Origin: Microbacterium sp. SORGH_AS_0969
GTDB taxonomy: Bacteria; Actinomycetota; Actinomycetes; Actinomycetales; Microbacteriaceae
DNA: 64,000 nt
NCBI RefSeq assembly: GCF_030818255.1
Contig: NZ_JAUTAG010000001.1
Location: forward strand, 186,001 to 250,000
Direction of reading: 5' to 3'
The notes beneath the pieces were generated by a model that worked only from the letters and a program-made list of their open reading frames with translations, searched no databases and was not told the DNA's origin. A program made the position numbers and the translations under genes. Every line of letters starts with the position of its first letter. Within the stretch, counting starts at the first letter, position 1. This document shows, one piece after another, positions 1-8,750 of the stretch.

Positions 1-68
1 ACCTGCGAGCCGGCCCGATGCGCTCGCGCCCGTAGCGAACACACGGCTCCCTCCTCGATGACGCGGCC

Positions 69-74
69 TAGGAT
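69..74 (+). promoter_or_regulatory. -10 element of a probable leaderless promoter
   Basis: TAGGAT lies 6 nt before the ATG at 81. This is the spacing expected when transcription starts at or beside the start codon, as is common in actinobacteria. No convincing -35 is visible and there is no Shine-Dalgarno sequence, which favours a leaderless mRNA. Confidence 0.45.
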
Positions 75-80
75 CATGCC

Positions 81-1391
81 ATGGCCGGTTTCTGGGGCAG
101 AAGGAAGCGCGAAGAACAGGATGCCGCGGACGCCGATCTGGCGCGACGGGCGGAGCTTGCGATCGTCGCGGCGGACGAACGCGTGCGGCTGACGTCGGAC
201 GAACTCGACTTCGCCCGCGCCGAGCTCGGCGACAAGGCCACGGAGGACCTCGCCGCCGCGCTGGACTCGGTGAAGACGCACCTCGCGGAAGCGTTCCAGC
301 TGCACCAGCTCAACCACGACGAGATCCCCGACACCGCCGAGGAGCTGCGCACGCGCAACGCGCGCATCATCCAGCTGTCGAAGTGGGCGGAGGACCTCCT
401 CGAAGAGCGCACGCTCGTTCTGCAGCCCAAGATCGACGCGGTGCGCCGCGCCCCCGAGATCCTCGCCCGGGTACGCGCCGACCGCGAGCGTCTCGCGGAA
501 CGCGTGCCGCACGCCCGCGACGTCGTCGAGCGTCTCTCGCACCGGTACAACGATGCGGCCCTGCAGCAGATCGGCGGGAACCCCGACGAGATCGACCAAC
601 TGCTGGACTTCGCCGTGCACACCGCCGGCGTCTCCGAGCGCCGACGCGAAGCGGGTCAGCGCGAACAGGCGTCCGTCGCCCTCGAGGCGGCCACCGAAGC
701 GGTGCGCCGAGCCGAGTCGTTGCTCGACGCCGTCGACACTTTCGAGATCGAAGCCCTCCGCGCCGAATCGACGCTCGCGGCCGTCATCGACGACTCCCGC
801 AGCGACCTGGCCGAGGCCCGCCGCGGGCCGATGACGCCCATCGTGACCCGGGCGATGGCGAACCTCGAAAAGGCCCTCGCTTCCCTTCCTCCGGCCGGGT
901 CGCGGACCGACCCGTTCAGCTCGCTCTCGGCACTTCGCCAGGCCAACGCCGAACTCGACGCGGCGCGTGAGCGTGCGGCGCGTCCCGTGCCCTCTCAAGA
1001 ACAGGTCGACCACGCGATCGACGACGCCGACCGCCAGCTCGCCGTCGCACGCGGACTCATCACCGGACACCGCGGGTGGATCGGTGCCGACGCCCGTACG
1101 CGCTTCGTCGAAGCCGAGCGCCTGCGCTCGGGACTCCCGCTCGGCCCCGTCGCCGAGGACGACCGCGAGACGGTGCTCGCCACCGCCCGACGCACGGGAG
1201 CGTTGGCAGCCGAGGCCCTGCAGATCGCGCAACGCGATATCGAGCAGTCCCGACCCTCGGACTGGGGTGACGGCGGCGGCTGGGGCGGCGGCGGTCGCGG
1301 ACAGGGGGGCATGAGCGGCGGCAACATGGTCGGCGGGATGCTCGGCGGCCTCGTCATCGGCTCGCTCCTCGGCGACATCTTCGACGGCTGA
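81..1391 (+). CDS. TPM-protein-like coiled-coil protein lacking the TPM domain
   Basis: This 436-residue protein is almost entirely charged, Ala/Glu/Arg-rich helix (about residues 8-385) predicted to form coiled coils. A Gly/Trp-rich stretch follows (about 393-415), then a glycine-rich hydrophobic tail resembling a glycine zipper. The layout matches the cytoplasmic C-terminal half of actinobacterial TPM (YgcG-type) membrane proteins. The signal peptide, TPM domain and transmembrane segment of those proteins are absent, and no coding sequence for them lies in the 80 bases upstream. The ATG at 81 follows a TAGGAT box, so the short form looks native rather than truncated. Function is unknown; an envelope-associated scaffold is a guess. 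Confidence 0.75.
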   Translation: MAGFWGRRKREEQDAADADLARRAELAIVAADERVRLTSDELDFARAELGDKATEDLAAALDSVKTHLAEAFQLHQLNHDEIPDTAEELRTRNARIIQLSKWAEDLLEERTLVLQPKIDAVRRAPEILARVRADRERLAERVPHARDVVERLSHRYNDAALQQIGGNPDEIDQLLDFAVHTAGVSERRREAGQREQASVALEAATEAVRRAESLLDAVDTFEIEALRAESTLAAVIDDSRSDLAEARRGPMTPIVTRAMANLEKALASLPPAGSRTDPFSSLSALRQANAELDAARERAARPVPSQEQVDHAIDDADRQLAVARGLITGHRGWIGADARTRFVEAERLRSGLPLGPVAEDDRETVLATARRTGALAAEALQIAQRDIEQSRPSDWGDGGGWGGGGRGQGGMSGGNMVGGMLGGLVIGSLLGDIFDG

Positions 1392-1411
1392 CCCGCCGTC
1401 GCATACATTCA

Positions 1412-1442
1412 AGAAGCCCCCGGCCGATGGCCGGGGGCTTCT
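1412..1442. terminator. bidirectional rho-independent terminator
   Basis: A perfect 14-bp inverted repeat (arms reading AGAAGCCCCCGGCC and its complement) surrounds a 3-nt loop. It sits between the convergent stop codons at 1391 and 1462, with A and T tracts on the outer edges. It should terminate the coiled-coil gene on one strand and hpf on the other. Confidence 0.85.
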
Positions 1443-1461
1443 GTACGTACGTGGGCGGGCT

Positions 1462-2121
1462 TCAGGACGCGACGGCCTGCGGCGGAGCCTGTGTCGACAG
1501 GGCGATCACGCCGTAGTCCCAGCCCTTGCGGCGGTACACCACGCTCGGGTGGTCGGTGCGCGCGTCGATGAAGAGGAAGAAGTCGTGGCCGACCAGTTCC
1601 ATGCGGTCGACGGCCTCTTCGGCCGTCATCCACTCGGCGCCGAACTCCTTCTCGCGGATCACGACGGGCGAGTAGTCCGCTTCGTCGGCGGAGTCGTTCT
1701 GCACGGGAACCTCGCCCGTGGCGACCGCCCGCAGGACGTCGACCGAGGCCGGCTGCACGTCGATTCCGGAGAGCTCGCCCGTGCCCTTCTCGAACTTGGC
1801 TCCGCGGGGGTGGTTGCGCGCGTCGATGCGCTTGTCCTTGGCTCGGCGGATCTGCTCCGAGATCTTGTCGACCGCGAGGTCGAGGGCGGCGAACTTGTCT
1901 GCGTCGGTCGCTTCGGCACGGACGACGGGGCCCTTGCCGTCGAGTGTCAGTTCGACGGTGTCGTCCTCCATCCGCCCGTTGCGATAAGAGCGGTGAGTGA
2001 CCTTGACCTCGAGCGCCTGCGCTCGCGGGGCCAGGTGCTCGATACGGCTCACCTTTTCTTCGACCACCGAGCGGAAACGATCGGTGATACCGACTCCCAC
2101 GCCGACGATGTTGGTGTCCAT
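1462..2121 (-). CDS. hpf: ribosome hibernation promoting factor, long form
   Basis: The 219-residue protein has the ribosome-binding HPF/RaiA domain at residues 1-100 (start MDTNIVGVGVGITDRF, with the basic stretch RRAKDKRIDARNH just after it). A variable linker leads to the C-terminal dimerisation domain at about 160-210 (VGHDFFLFIDARTDHPSVVYRR). Long-form HPF dimerises 70S ribosomes into inactive 100S particles in stationary phase or stress, in the cytosol. The ATG at 2121 is preceded by a strong AAGGAGGT site. The gene is monocistronic, has its own promoter and a leader hairpin, and ends in the shared terminator at 1412-1442. Confidence 0.95.
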   Translation of the reverse strand: MDTNIVGVGVGITDRFRSVVEEKVSRIEHLAPRAQALEVKVTHRSYRNGRMEDDTVELTLDGKGPVVRAEATDADKFAALDLAVDKISEQIRRAKDKRIDARNHPRGAKFEKGTGELSGIDVQPASVDVLRAVATGEVPVQNDSADEADYSPVVIREKEFGAEWMTAEEAVDRMELVGHDFFLFIDARTDHPSVVYRRKGWDYGVIALSTQAPPQAVAS

Positions 2122-2141
2122 CCGTGACCTCCTTGTTCCGG

Positions 2142-2166
2142 GTTCCGCCCGGTCTAAGGGCGGAAC
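2142..2166 (-). promoter_or_regulatory. hairpin in the hpf 5' leader
   Basis: GTTCCGCCC and GGGCGGAAC form a perfect 9-bp stem with a 7-nt loop inside the predicted hpf leader, a few bases upstream of its ribosome binding site. There is no U-tract, so it is not an intrinsic terminator. It could stabilise the mRNA or tune translation, but this is inference. Confidence 0.5.
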
Positions 2167-2189
2167 GTCCGTCGCCTTCAGTCATCCCC

Positions 2190-2218
2190 ACGCTAGTAGC
2201 GCGACCGCCGCCTGTCAC
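2190..2218 (-). promoter_or_regulatory. predicted hpf promoter
   Basis: On the minus strand GTGACA and TAGCGT are separated by exactly 17 nt, a good match to vegetative -35/-10 spacing. The -10 lies about 68 nt upstream of the hpf ATG. The leader hairpin falls between promoter and ribosome binding site. Confidence 0.5.
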
Positions 2219-2236
2219 GCGTGAATCACCCTTTCG

Positions 2237-2920
2237 TCATCCGCTCTTATCTTTCGCATGCTGTCTCGACCGATCGACGCGGAGGGGCGTGTGCGCGAGC
2301 GTCGCCGCGACGACCTCCGCGACTCCAGCGACTCGGAGTGCTCTCGACGCGTCGTCCAGCGTGGCGCCGGTCGTGACGACGTCGTCGACGAGCACCACGC
2401 GGCGCCCGCCGACCGCGCGCGACACGAACACTCCCCCGACGTTGGCCCGTCGAGCCTCACGATCGAGCCCCCGCTGGTCCCGCGGAGCCCGTGCCACCCG
2501 CAGGAGCGGAACGGGAACGTGTCCCCCTCGGCGCACGAGCAGGTCGACGGGTCGATAGCCACGACGGCGATACGCGGCCCGTGACGAGGGAACCGTCGCG
2601 ACGACGGTGTCGGGACCGACCTCGTCGGCGAGCACGACCGCGAGCGCCGGTGCGAGAACACGCGCCAGGGACGTGCGCCCCTCCTCCTTGAGGGCGCGGA
2701 GGACGCGCGCGGGCACGCCGGAGAACTCCATCGCGCTGGTCACGACCAGCCCGTCCGCGGTGCGGCGGCGGTGCGGGGCCGCGGCCAGTGCCGCGCGGCA
2801 TCCGGAACACAGCCCGACATCGAGCGCGCCGCACCCGGCGCACGCGATCGGCAACCAGAACGTCAGCGCCTCGTGCAGGGCGGGGACGACGGCGGCGGAC
2901 AGGGCGGAGCCGGAGAACAT
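2237..2920 (-). CDS. ComF family phosphoribosyltransferase-like protein
   Basis: The 227-residue protein has an N-terminal cysteine cluster (CAGCGALDVGLCSGC, about residues 20-35), probably a zinc ribbon. A phosphoribosyltransferase fold follows, with the PRPP-binding motif VVLVDDVVTTGATL near the C-terminus. ComF proteins are linked to DNA uptake or DNA processing in competent bacteria, but the biochemical role in actinobacteria is unsettled. It is the last gene of the mtrA-mtrB-lpqB strand series, 97 bp after lpqB, a position commonly seen in actinobacteria. The ATG at 2920 starts the alignable protein; the open frame continues further upstream without homology. Confidence 0.85.
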   Translation of the reverse strand: MFSGSALSAAVVPALHEALTFWLPIACAGCGALDVGLCSGCRAALAAAPHRRRTADGLVVTSAMEFSGVPARVLRALKEEGRTSLARVLAPALAVVLADEVGPDTVVATVPSSRAAYRRRGYRPVDLLVRRGGHVPVPLLRVARAPRDQRGLDREARRANVGGVFVSRAVGGRRVVLVDDVVTTGATLDDASRALRVAGVAEVVAATLAHTPLRVDRSRQHAKDKSG

Positions 2921-3017
2921 GCCCTCATGCTCATCGACCGGCCCGCGGCGGCGGGCTCGGCATCCGTCCATCCGTGGAGGGGTCGCGCGGACACCGTCAT
3001 GGGGAGGACGAGTGCGG

Positions 3018-4676
3018 TCAGGACGCCGTGCCCTGCTGCGCCGCCAGGACGCGGATGTCGTCGGCCACGAGCGTCCACGAGCTGCCGCGTCGGCTGAACA
3101 GCCGACCGGTGTCATCGAGCACGCGCACGCTCGTGCTGCCGCCCGCGACGCTCCGCGCGCCGTCGGGGGCGCCGCCCGTGGTGCCTCGGCCTCCCACACC
3201 GAGTTCGCGCAGGTGGCTCACGCCGTCGTCGAGGGCGAGGATACCGAGGGTCGCGTCGTCCAGCCAGGCGAGGTCGAAGGCCCCCGACTCGGTGAACGAC
3301 AGCACATGGGGCGGCCCGAGGTTGATCTCGCTCGACGTGCGCTGGATGCCGGCGAGCCAGACCTCGCGGACGCCCGCCACCGTGACGATCGCCGCGACGC
3401 GCGTTCCGTCGCGCGAGATCTGGAAGGCGGTGATCTCGGACGCATCCGGCCACGCGTTCCCGATCTCGGACGGCACGCCCTCGGGCGTGAAGGCGCGCAA
3501 CTGCGAGGGCGACGACGACGGCACGCTCCAGATGAGCCCGGTGGAGTCGATCGAGGGTGCGACCAGCCCGGGCCGGTCGTCGAGGAGGAAGGTCCGGCCG
3601 TCGGCGAGCGCGCTGGCCACGGTTCCCTGGGTCGTGCGGACCGCGGCGAGGGAGCGATCGGCCTCGAGCTCGATCGACTGGGGAGACAGCGACTCGACGG
3701 CGTCCGAGAGCCCGGGGATCGTCGTCACCTGATCTCCGGAGAGGATGCCGAAGGTCCCGTCCGTGGTCATGACGGCGGGTGGCGGATCGACGCGCGTGAC
3801 GCGGACCGGCACCTCCTCGGCCGCGATCGGGGTCCCCTCGACCGTCATCTGCACCTCGCTGATGCCCGCCGTCGAGAGGCTCCGGGTCAGCTGCGTCTGC
3901 ATGCGGTTCAGCGTCGTGGTGTCCAGACTCAGCGCGGACCGGGGAAGCTGCACCTGGGCGACGCCACCCGACGAGAGCGTCACCGAGCGCCCGACGAGCG
4001 AGAGGTCCTCGGGGAACGCGTTCTTCACCGCCCCCTCGAGCCACGCGCTCGGCTGCCCGTCGACGAGCGCCGTCGCCACACGACTCGCCACGAGCGGGCG
4101 CGGGAACCAGCGCACGTCCGGCACGATGAACGTCCAGGTGGGATCGAAGTACGCGATGGATGCCGACTGGTAGACGGTCGGGAAGACCTCCTCGTACAGC
4201 ACCACGCCGTCCGGAGCGGCACTGATACGCCACTGGTCGTCGACGCGCACCAGCGAGTAGCCGAGCGAGTCGGTGGTGCCCGCCACGCTCGGCGAGTAGG
4301 CGCCGTTCCCGTCGACGCTCGCGACCGTGGACAGCGACACGGTCACGGTCGCGCCGTCGGAGGACGCGGTGGCGCGGCGATCGGCCAGTCGGTCGATCGT
4401 GACGCGCGCGCGAGGATCCCACTGGGTCCCGGGGGCGAGGAACAGCTTCGCCGTCGCCCAATCGTCGGCGGGGCCTGAACCTGCTCGAAGGAAGCCCTCG
4501 ACGATCTCGGCGGGCGAGGCGTCGTCCTGCGGGCCGTCGGGGACGAACGCGAACGTCTGCGCGTCGTCGCTCTGCGGGCCCCGACCGGGGTTCACGTATC
4601 CCGAGGTGGGAAGGCCCGTGCACGCGGTGAGCAGGAGCACCAGCGCCAGGCCCACCACCGACAGTGCGCGCTTCAT
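3018..4676 (-). CDS. lpqB: lipoprotein LpqB, MtrAB accessory protein
   Basis: The 552-residue protein begins with a lipoprotein signal peptide ending in a lipobox (LLLTAC, lipidated Cys19). A GerMN-type domain follows in the first half and a beta-propeller-like C-terminal half. In mycobacteria LpqB sits outside the membrane, contacts the MtrB sensor and modulates MtrA activation and cell-wall homeostasis. The start overlaps the mtrB stop as ATGA, implying translational coupling. The order mtrA-mtrB-lpqB is the classic actinobacterial arrangement, so the identification is firm. Confidence 0.95.
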   Translation of the reverse strand: MKRALSVVGLALVLLLTACTGLPTSGYVNPGRGPQSDDAQTFAFVPDGPQDDASPAEIVEGFLRAGSGPADDWATAKLFLAPGTQWDPRARVTIDRLADRRATASSDGATVTVSLSTVASVDGNGAYSPSVAGTTDSLGYSLVRVDDQWRISAAPDGVVLYEEVFPTVYQSASIAYFDPTWTFIVPDVRWFPRPLVASRVATALVDGQPSAWLEGAVKNAFPEDLSLVGRSVTLSSGGVAQVQLPRSALSLDTTTLNRMQTQLTRSLSTAGISEVQMTVEGTPIAAEEVPVRVTRVDPPPAVMTTDGTFGILSGDQVTTIPGLSDAVESLSPQSIELEADRSLAAVRTTQGTVASALADGRTFLLDDRPGLVAPSIDSTGLIWSVPSSSPSQLRAFTPEGVPSEIGNAWPDASEITAFQISRDGTRVAAIVTVAGVREVWLAGIQRTSSEINLGPPHVLSFTESGAFDLAWLDDATLGILALDDGVSHLRELGVGGRGTTGGAPDGARSVAGGSTSVRVLDDTGRLFSRRGSSWTLVADDIRVLAAQQGTAS

Positions 4677-6358
4677 GTGGCCCTCCCGGTCGTGCGCCCG
4701 AGCGAGATCGGCTGGGTGATGCCGAGCGCGCCCAGAGTGCCGCCCTGCTCGTCCTCGGGGACGAGGGGCAGGGGCGAGCTTCCCAGCGGGCGACCGTCGC
4801 GGGGCAGGGTGAGGACGAAGTTGGAGCCACGGCCCGGCTCCGACCACACCGCGAGGGTGCCGCCGTGCAGGCGCGCGTCCCCGAGGGCGATCGAGAGGCC
4901 GAGACCGGTACCGCCGATCGTGCGCACACGCGACGGATCGGCACGCCAGAACCGGTCGAACACGCGGTCGACGTCTTCGGCGCGCATGCCCAGACCGAAG
5001 TCGCGCACCCCGAGGGCCACGGCATCCCGACCGCTGTCGACGGACACCACGATGGGCCTGCCCTCGCCGTGCTCGATCGCGTTGCCGAGGAGGTTGCGCA
5101 CGATCCGCCGGATGCGGCGGGCGTCCATGTCGACGGGCGTGTATCCGCCCGGGGCGACCAGGCGCACGTCGGTACCGTGCTTCTCGGCGAGTTGCTCCAT
5201 CGACGCGATCACGTCTTCGGCGAGCGAGGCGAGGCTCGTGGGCTCGAGTTCGAGCTGCACGGATCCCGCGTCGTAGCGGCTGATCTCGAGCAGGTCGGTC
5301 AGCAGCACCTCGAAGCGCTGCACCTGTGCGTGGAGGAGTTCGGCGGCGCGTCCCGTGACGGGGTCGAACTCGTCGCGCTGATCGTTGATCATGTCGGCCG
5401 CGAGCTTGATCGTGGTCAGCGGCGTGCGCAGTTCGTGCGAGACGTCGGAGACGAACCTCTGCTGCACGAGCGACAGGTCGGCGAGCTCCTTGATCTGGGA
5501 CTCGATGCTGTCGGCCATCGCGTTGAAGGAGCGGTTCAGAGTGGCGAGCTCGTCCTCGCCGCGCACGGGGAGCCGCACTCCCAGATCGCCCGCGGCGAGC
5601 TTCGCGCTGGTCTCGGCGGCATCCGCGATCGGCGTCGTCACCGAACGCAGCACGACCCAGGCGATCGCCCCGATCAGCACGACGAGGATCAGGCCGACCA
5701 CCCACAGCAGCACCTGGACGAACGACAGCGTCTGCGCGGCGCTCGCGAGGTCGTATCCCATGTAGAGCTCGTAGTAGTCGACCCCGTCCTGCGCGGGGAA
5801 GCGCAGCTGATGACCGACCAGGATGCCGGGAACCTCGCGATCGTTCTCCGCCGGCAGCGCCACCGACTGCCACCACTGCAGGTCGGGGCTCGACTGGACC
5901 TGCGTGCGCAGCTCGGGCGTGACGAGGTCGGACTCGAAGGTCGGAGAGATGAAGGGTTGCGGCGCGAGGGGCGACGGAGGGCCGATGCGGTACAGCGCGA
6001 TGAGGTCGCTCGACGACTGCTGCGACAGTCGCGTCGCGATGCCGTTCATGAGGGTCTGCGCGGCGGCCGGGTCGGTGGAGTCGACGGCCGCGTCGAGGGT
6101 GGCCTGCGCCGAGGCGGTCGCGCGCTGCGCCTCGAGGAGCACCTGGTCTTTGCGGGCGGTGAAGAGCTCGTTCTGGATGACCAGGGCCATCGCGAGGCAG
6201 GTCACGAGGATGGTCGTCGCGGTCAGGGCGACGGTGATGACGATGGTGCGGAAGCGCAGCGAGCGACGCCACAGGGTGATGAGCCGGTCCCGGTTCGCGC
6301 GCCAATCGCGCGTGCGCCACCCCCGCGGCGTCGCCAGAGTGCGCACCGCGCCGGTCAT
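4673..6358 (-). CDS. mtrB: sensor histidine kinase MtrB
   Basis: The 561-residue membrane kinase has TM1 at about residues 38-61, a roughly 150-residue extracellular sensor region, and TM2 at about 213-238. A HAMP domain (about 239-290) leads to the kinase core. The H-box FVSDVSHELRTPL carries phospho-acceptor His308, followed by the N-box (RNLLGNAIEHGEG) and G-boxes (DFGLGM, GGTGLGL). It phosphorylates MtrA in response to envelope or division cues. The ATG at 6358 is preferred over an in-frame upstream Met at 6397, which would overlap mtrA. It lies 7 nt after the mtrA stop. Confidence 0.96.
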   Translation of the reverse strand: MTGAVRTLATPRGWRTRDWRANRDRLITLWRRSLRFRTIVITVALTATTILVTCLAMALVIQNELFTARKDQVLLEAQRATASAQATLDAAVDSTDPAAAQTLMNGIATRLSQQSSSDLIALYRIGPPSPLAPQPFISPTFESDLVTPELRTQVQSSPDLQWWQSVALPAENDREVPGILVGHQLRFPAQDGVDYYELYMGYDLASAAQTLSFVQVLLWVVGLILVVLIGAIAWVVLRSVTTPIADAAETSAKLAAGDLGVRLPVRGEDELATLNRSFNAMADSIESQIKELADLSLVQQRFVSDVSHELRTPLTTIKLAADMINDQRDEFDPVTGRAAELLHAQVQRFEVLLTDLLEISRYDAGSVQLELEPTSLASLAEDVIASMEQLAEKHGTDVRLVAPGGYTPVDMDARRIRRIVRNLLGNAIEHGEGRPIVVSVDSGRDAVALGVRDFGLGMRAEDVDRVFDRFWRADPSRVRTIGGTGLGLSIALGDARLHGGTLAVWSEPGRGSNFVLTLPRDGRPLGSSPLPLVPEDEQGGTLGALGITQPISLGRTTGRAT

Positions 6359-6365
6359 GACGACC

Positions 6366-7046
6366 TCAAGCCACCGCGCCGGCGCGATAGCCCACACCGC
6401 GCACGGTGGTGACGATGCGAGGGTTGTCGGGGTCGGCCTCGATCTTGGCCCGAAGTCGTTGCACGTGCACGTTCACGAGACGCGTGTCGGCCTTGTAGTG
6501 GTAGCCCCAGACCTGCTCGAGCAGCATCTCGCGAGAGAAGACCTGCTGCGGCTTCTCGGCGAGCGCGACGAGGAGCTCGAACTCGAGGGGCGTGAGAGCG
6601 ATCGGGGTGTCGCCACGGCGCACCTCGTGCGCGGCCACGTCGACGACAAGATCGCCGATACGCAGCGTCTCGTCGACCGGCGCCTGCACGGGGCGTAGGC
6701 GCGTGCGGATCCGGGCGACGAGCTCCTTCGGGTTGAAGGGCTTCATGATGTAGTCGTCGGCACCCGACTCCAACCCCTTCACCACGTCGGCGGTGTCGGT
6801 GCGGGCCGTCAGCATGATGATCGGGACGCCGGACTCGGCGCGCACGCGCGTGCAGATCTCGATGCCGTCGACGCCCGGCAGCATGAGGTCGAGCAGGATC
6901 AGGTCCGGCCGCTCGGAGCGCCAGGCCTCGACCGCCTGCGCGCCGTCGGCGCAGAAGACCGTGTCGAATCCCTCGGTGCGCAGCACGATGCCGATCATCT
7001 CGGCCAGCGCGGTGTCGTCATCGACAACCAGGATCCGTGAAGTCAT
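6366..7046 (-). CDS. mtrA: response regulator MtrA
   Basis: The 226-residue OmpR/PhoB-class regulator has an N-terminal receiver with acidic pocket residues (VVDDD), phospho-acceptor Asp53 (ILLDLMLPG) and Lys102 (MKPFN). A C-terminal winged-helix DNA-binding domain ends in TTVRGVGYRAG. MtrA controls cell-wall hydrolase, division and replication-linked genes in actinobacteria. The ATG at 7046 gives the standard family N-terminus MTSRILVVDDD. It is the first gene of the mtrA-mtrB-lpqB-comF series and is transcribed away from the gene at 7236; the 189-bp gap should hold both promoters, though none is clear enough to call. Confidence 0.97.
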   Translation of the reverse strand: MTSRILVVDDDTALAEMIGIVLRTEGFDTVFCADGAQAVEAWRSERPDLILLDLMLPGVDGIEICTRVRAESGVPIIMLTARTDTADVVKGLESGADDYIMKPFNPKELVARIRTRLRPVQAPVDETLRIGDLVVDVAAHEVRRGDTPIALTPLEFELLVALAEKPQQVFSREMLLEQVWGYHYKADTRLVNVHVQRLRAKIEADPDNPRIVTTVRGVGYRAGAVA

Positions 7047-7235
7047 CGGGTGTACGTCTTCCGTCTCGAAACCCGCTCGGGAACGGGCCAGGGCCCCCCG
7101 GGTGAGGGAGCGATCCATAAGAGCGTAGTCGACATGCCCGGGAAGGGGCCGAGCGCGCAGGGGGTGTCCCCATGACGGGGTGTCGGAGGTCTGTGACACG
7201 ATGAGGACACGGCCGACCACCGAGGAGGCGTCATC

Positions 7236-8750
7236 GTGACCGCGTACCCCGCCTGGACCCCCGCGTCGCGTCCGGGGATCGTCCCGCTGCATCCGTTCGG
7301 GTTCGGCATGATCCTCGGCCGGTCGTTCACTGCCCTGCGCCATAACCCCCGCGTCCTGCTCGGTTTCGCGCTCGGGGTGCAGACCGTCGCCTACATCGTG
7401 CTGAGCGCGGCCATCGCCGGTGCGGCCATCGCGAGCTTCTCGCGACTGGACACCCTGGTCGAGGGCAGCGACGACTTCAATGCCGTGATGGCCGGCTCGT
7501 TCGCGCTCACGGCCGTCGTCGCGCTCGTGCTCGGGGTCGCGGCGAGCGGCCTGAGCGTGCTGGTGCAGGGCGTCGTCGTCGCCGAGGTGGCGCACGGCGT
7601 GGTCGCCGAGAAGCCGACGTTGAAGGTGGTCTGGCGGCGGGTTCGCCCGGTCGTCTGGCGCCTGATCGGCTACGCCGCCCTGACGTTCACCGCGGTGATC
7701 CTCGTCCTGGCCATCCTCGCCGGAATCGTCGTCGCGGTGTCGTTCGCTTTGCTGCCGGTGGGCATCCTCCTGGGTCTTCTGCTCGCCCTCGGGTGCGTGC
7801 CCCTTTACCTGTGGCTCGCGACCAAGCTCTTCCTCGTCCCCTCGGTGATCATCCTCGAGGGCACGGGCATCCGGGCCGGGATCGCCCGGTCGTGGCGGCT
7901 CACCCGCGGGCGATTCTGGTCGACGCTCGGTGTTCTGGTCATCATCTCCGTCGCGTTCAGCGTGGTGGCGCAGATCATCTCGTTCCCGCTGAGCTTCGGT
8001 GCAAGCTTCCTCTCGACGCTGCTCGCACCCACTGGAGACCCCGAGCCGGGAGCGATCGTCGGCTTCATCGTCGTGCAGCTGCTCGGGCAGGCCGGCGTCC
8101 TACTCGTGCAGTGCATCGCCCTCGTCGTGCAGTCGACCTCGGCGGTGCTCGTCTACGTCGACGCGCGCATGCGCACCGAGGGACTCGATCAAGATCTCGC
8201 CGCCTACGTGGAGGCGCGCGATGCCGGCGCGGACGACCTTCCGGATCCGTACCGCGTGGGCGTCGGCCGCAGCATCGCGCCGCTCCAGCCGTGGGGCGCT
8301 CCCCCGCCGGGTGGGGCGCCGGGAGCGTGGGGTCCCCCCGCGGCGGCTCCGTACGGCGCTCCTACGGGTGTCCCCTCCGGCGCGGCACCGGCTGCACCGC
8401 CGTACGGCGCTCCCGCGGGCGTCCCCTCTGGCTCAGCGCCGCCGTATGGCTCAGCTCCGCCCTACGCTGCCGCGCCCGCCGCGCCGCCCTACGGCGCCCC
8501 GCCGACCGCGCCGCCCTACGCTGCCGCGCCCGCCGCTCCGCCGGTCCCGCCCGCGCCGCCGCACGGAGCCGCACCCCCCTCAGCCCCCTCCGGCACCGTG
8601 GTGCCCCCGCCGCCCTCCTCTCCGACGGACGGCGCGGCCGATGCGGCGGGTCGCGAGCCCACGTCGACGGATGCCACGGGCACCTCGAGCACTTCCACGC
8701 CCTCGACGACGACCTGGGCCGCGCCCGGAAGCCGGTCCGACGACGCATGA
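7236..8750 (+). CDS. multi-TM protein with Pro/Ala-rich tail (glycerophosphodiester phosphodiesterase membrane-domain-like)
   Basis: The first ~330 residues of this 504-residue protein are a polytopic membrane domain with about six hydrophobic segments. They resemble the GDPD-associated membrane domain (for example GTGIRAGIARSWRLTRGRFW). The last ~170 residues are low-complexity, with repeated PPYGAP, GVPSG and AAPAAPPYGAP units followed by a Ser/Thr-rich end, probably cytoplasmic and disordered. The GTG start at 7236 has a good GAGGAGG site 7 nt upstream. It is the first gene of a five-gene coupled operon; its stop overlaps the next ATG (ATGA). The function is not established; a membrane scaffold is possible. 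Confidence 0.8.
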   Translation: MTAYPAWTPASRPGIVPLHPFGFGMILGRSFTALRHNPRVLLGFALGVQTVAYIVLSAAIAGAAIASFSRLDTLVEGSDDFNAVMAGSFALTAVVALVLGVAASGLSVLVQGVVVAEVAHGVVAEKPTLKVVWRRVRPVVWRLIGYAALTFTAVILVLAILAGIVVAVSFALLPVGILLGLLLALGCVPLYLWLATKLFLVPSVIILEGTGIRAGIARSWRLTRGRFWSTLGVLVIISVAFSVVAQIISFPLSFGASFLSTLLAPTGDPEPGAIVGFIVVQLLGQAGVLLVQCIALVVQSTSAVLVYVDARMRTEGLDQDLAAYVEARDAGADDLPDPYRVGVGRSIAPLQPWGAPPPGGAPGAWGPPAAAPYGAPTGVPSGAAPAAPPYGAPAGVPSGSAPPYGSAPPYAAAPAAPPYGAPPTAPPYAAAPAAPPVPPAPPHGAAPPSAPSGTVVPPPPSSPTDGAADAAGREPTSTDATGTSSTSTPSTTTWAAPGSRSDDA

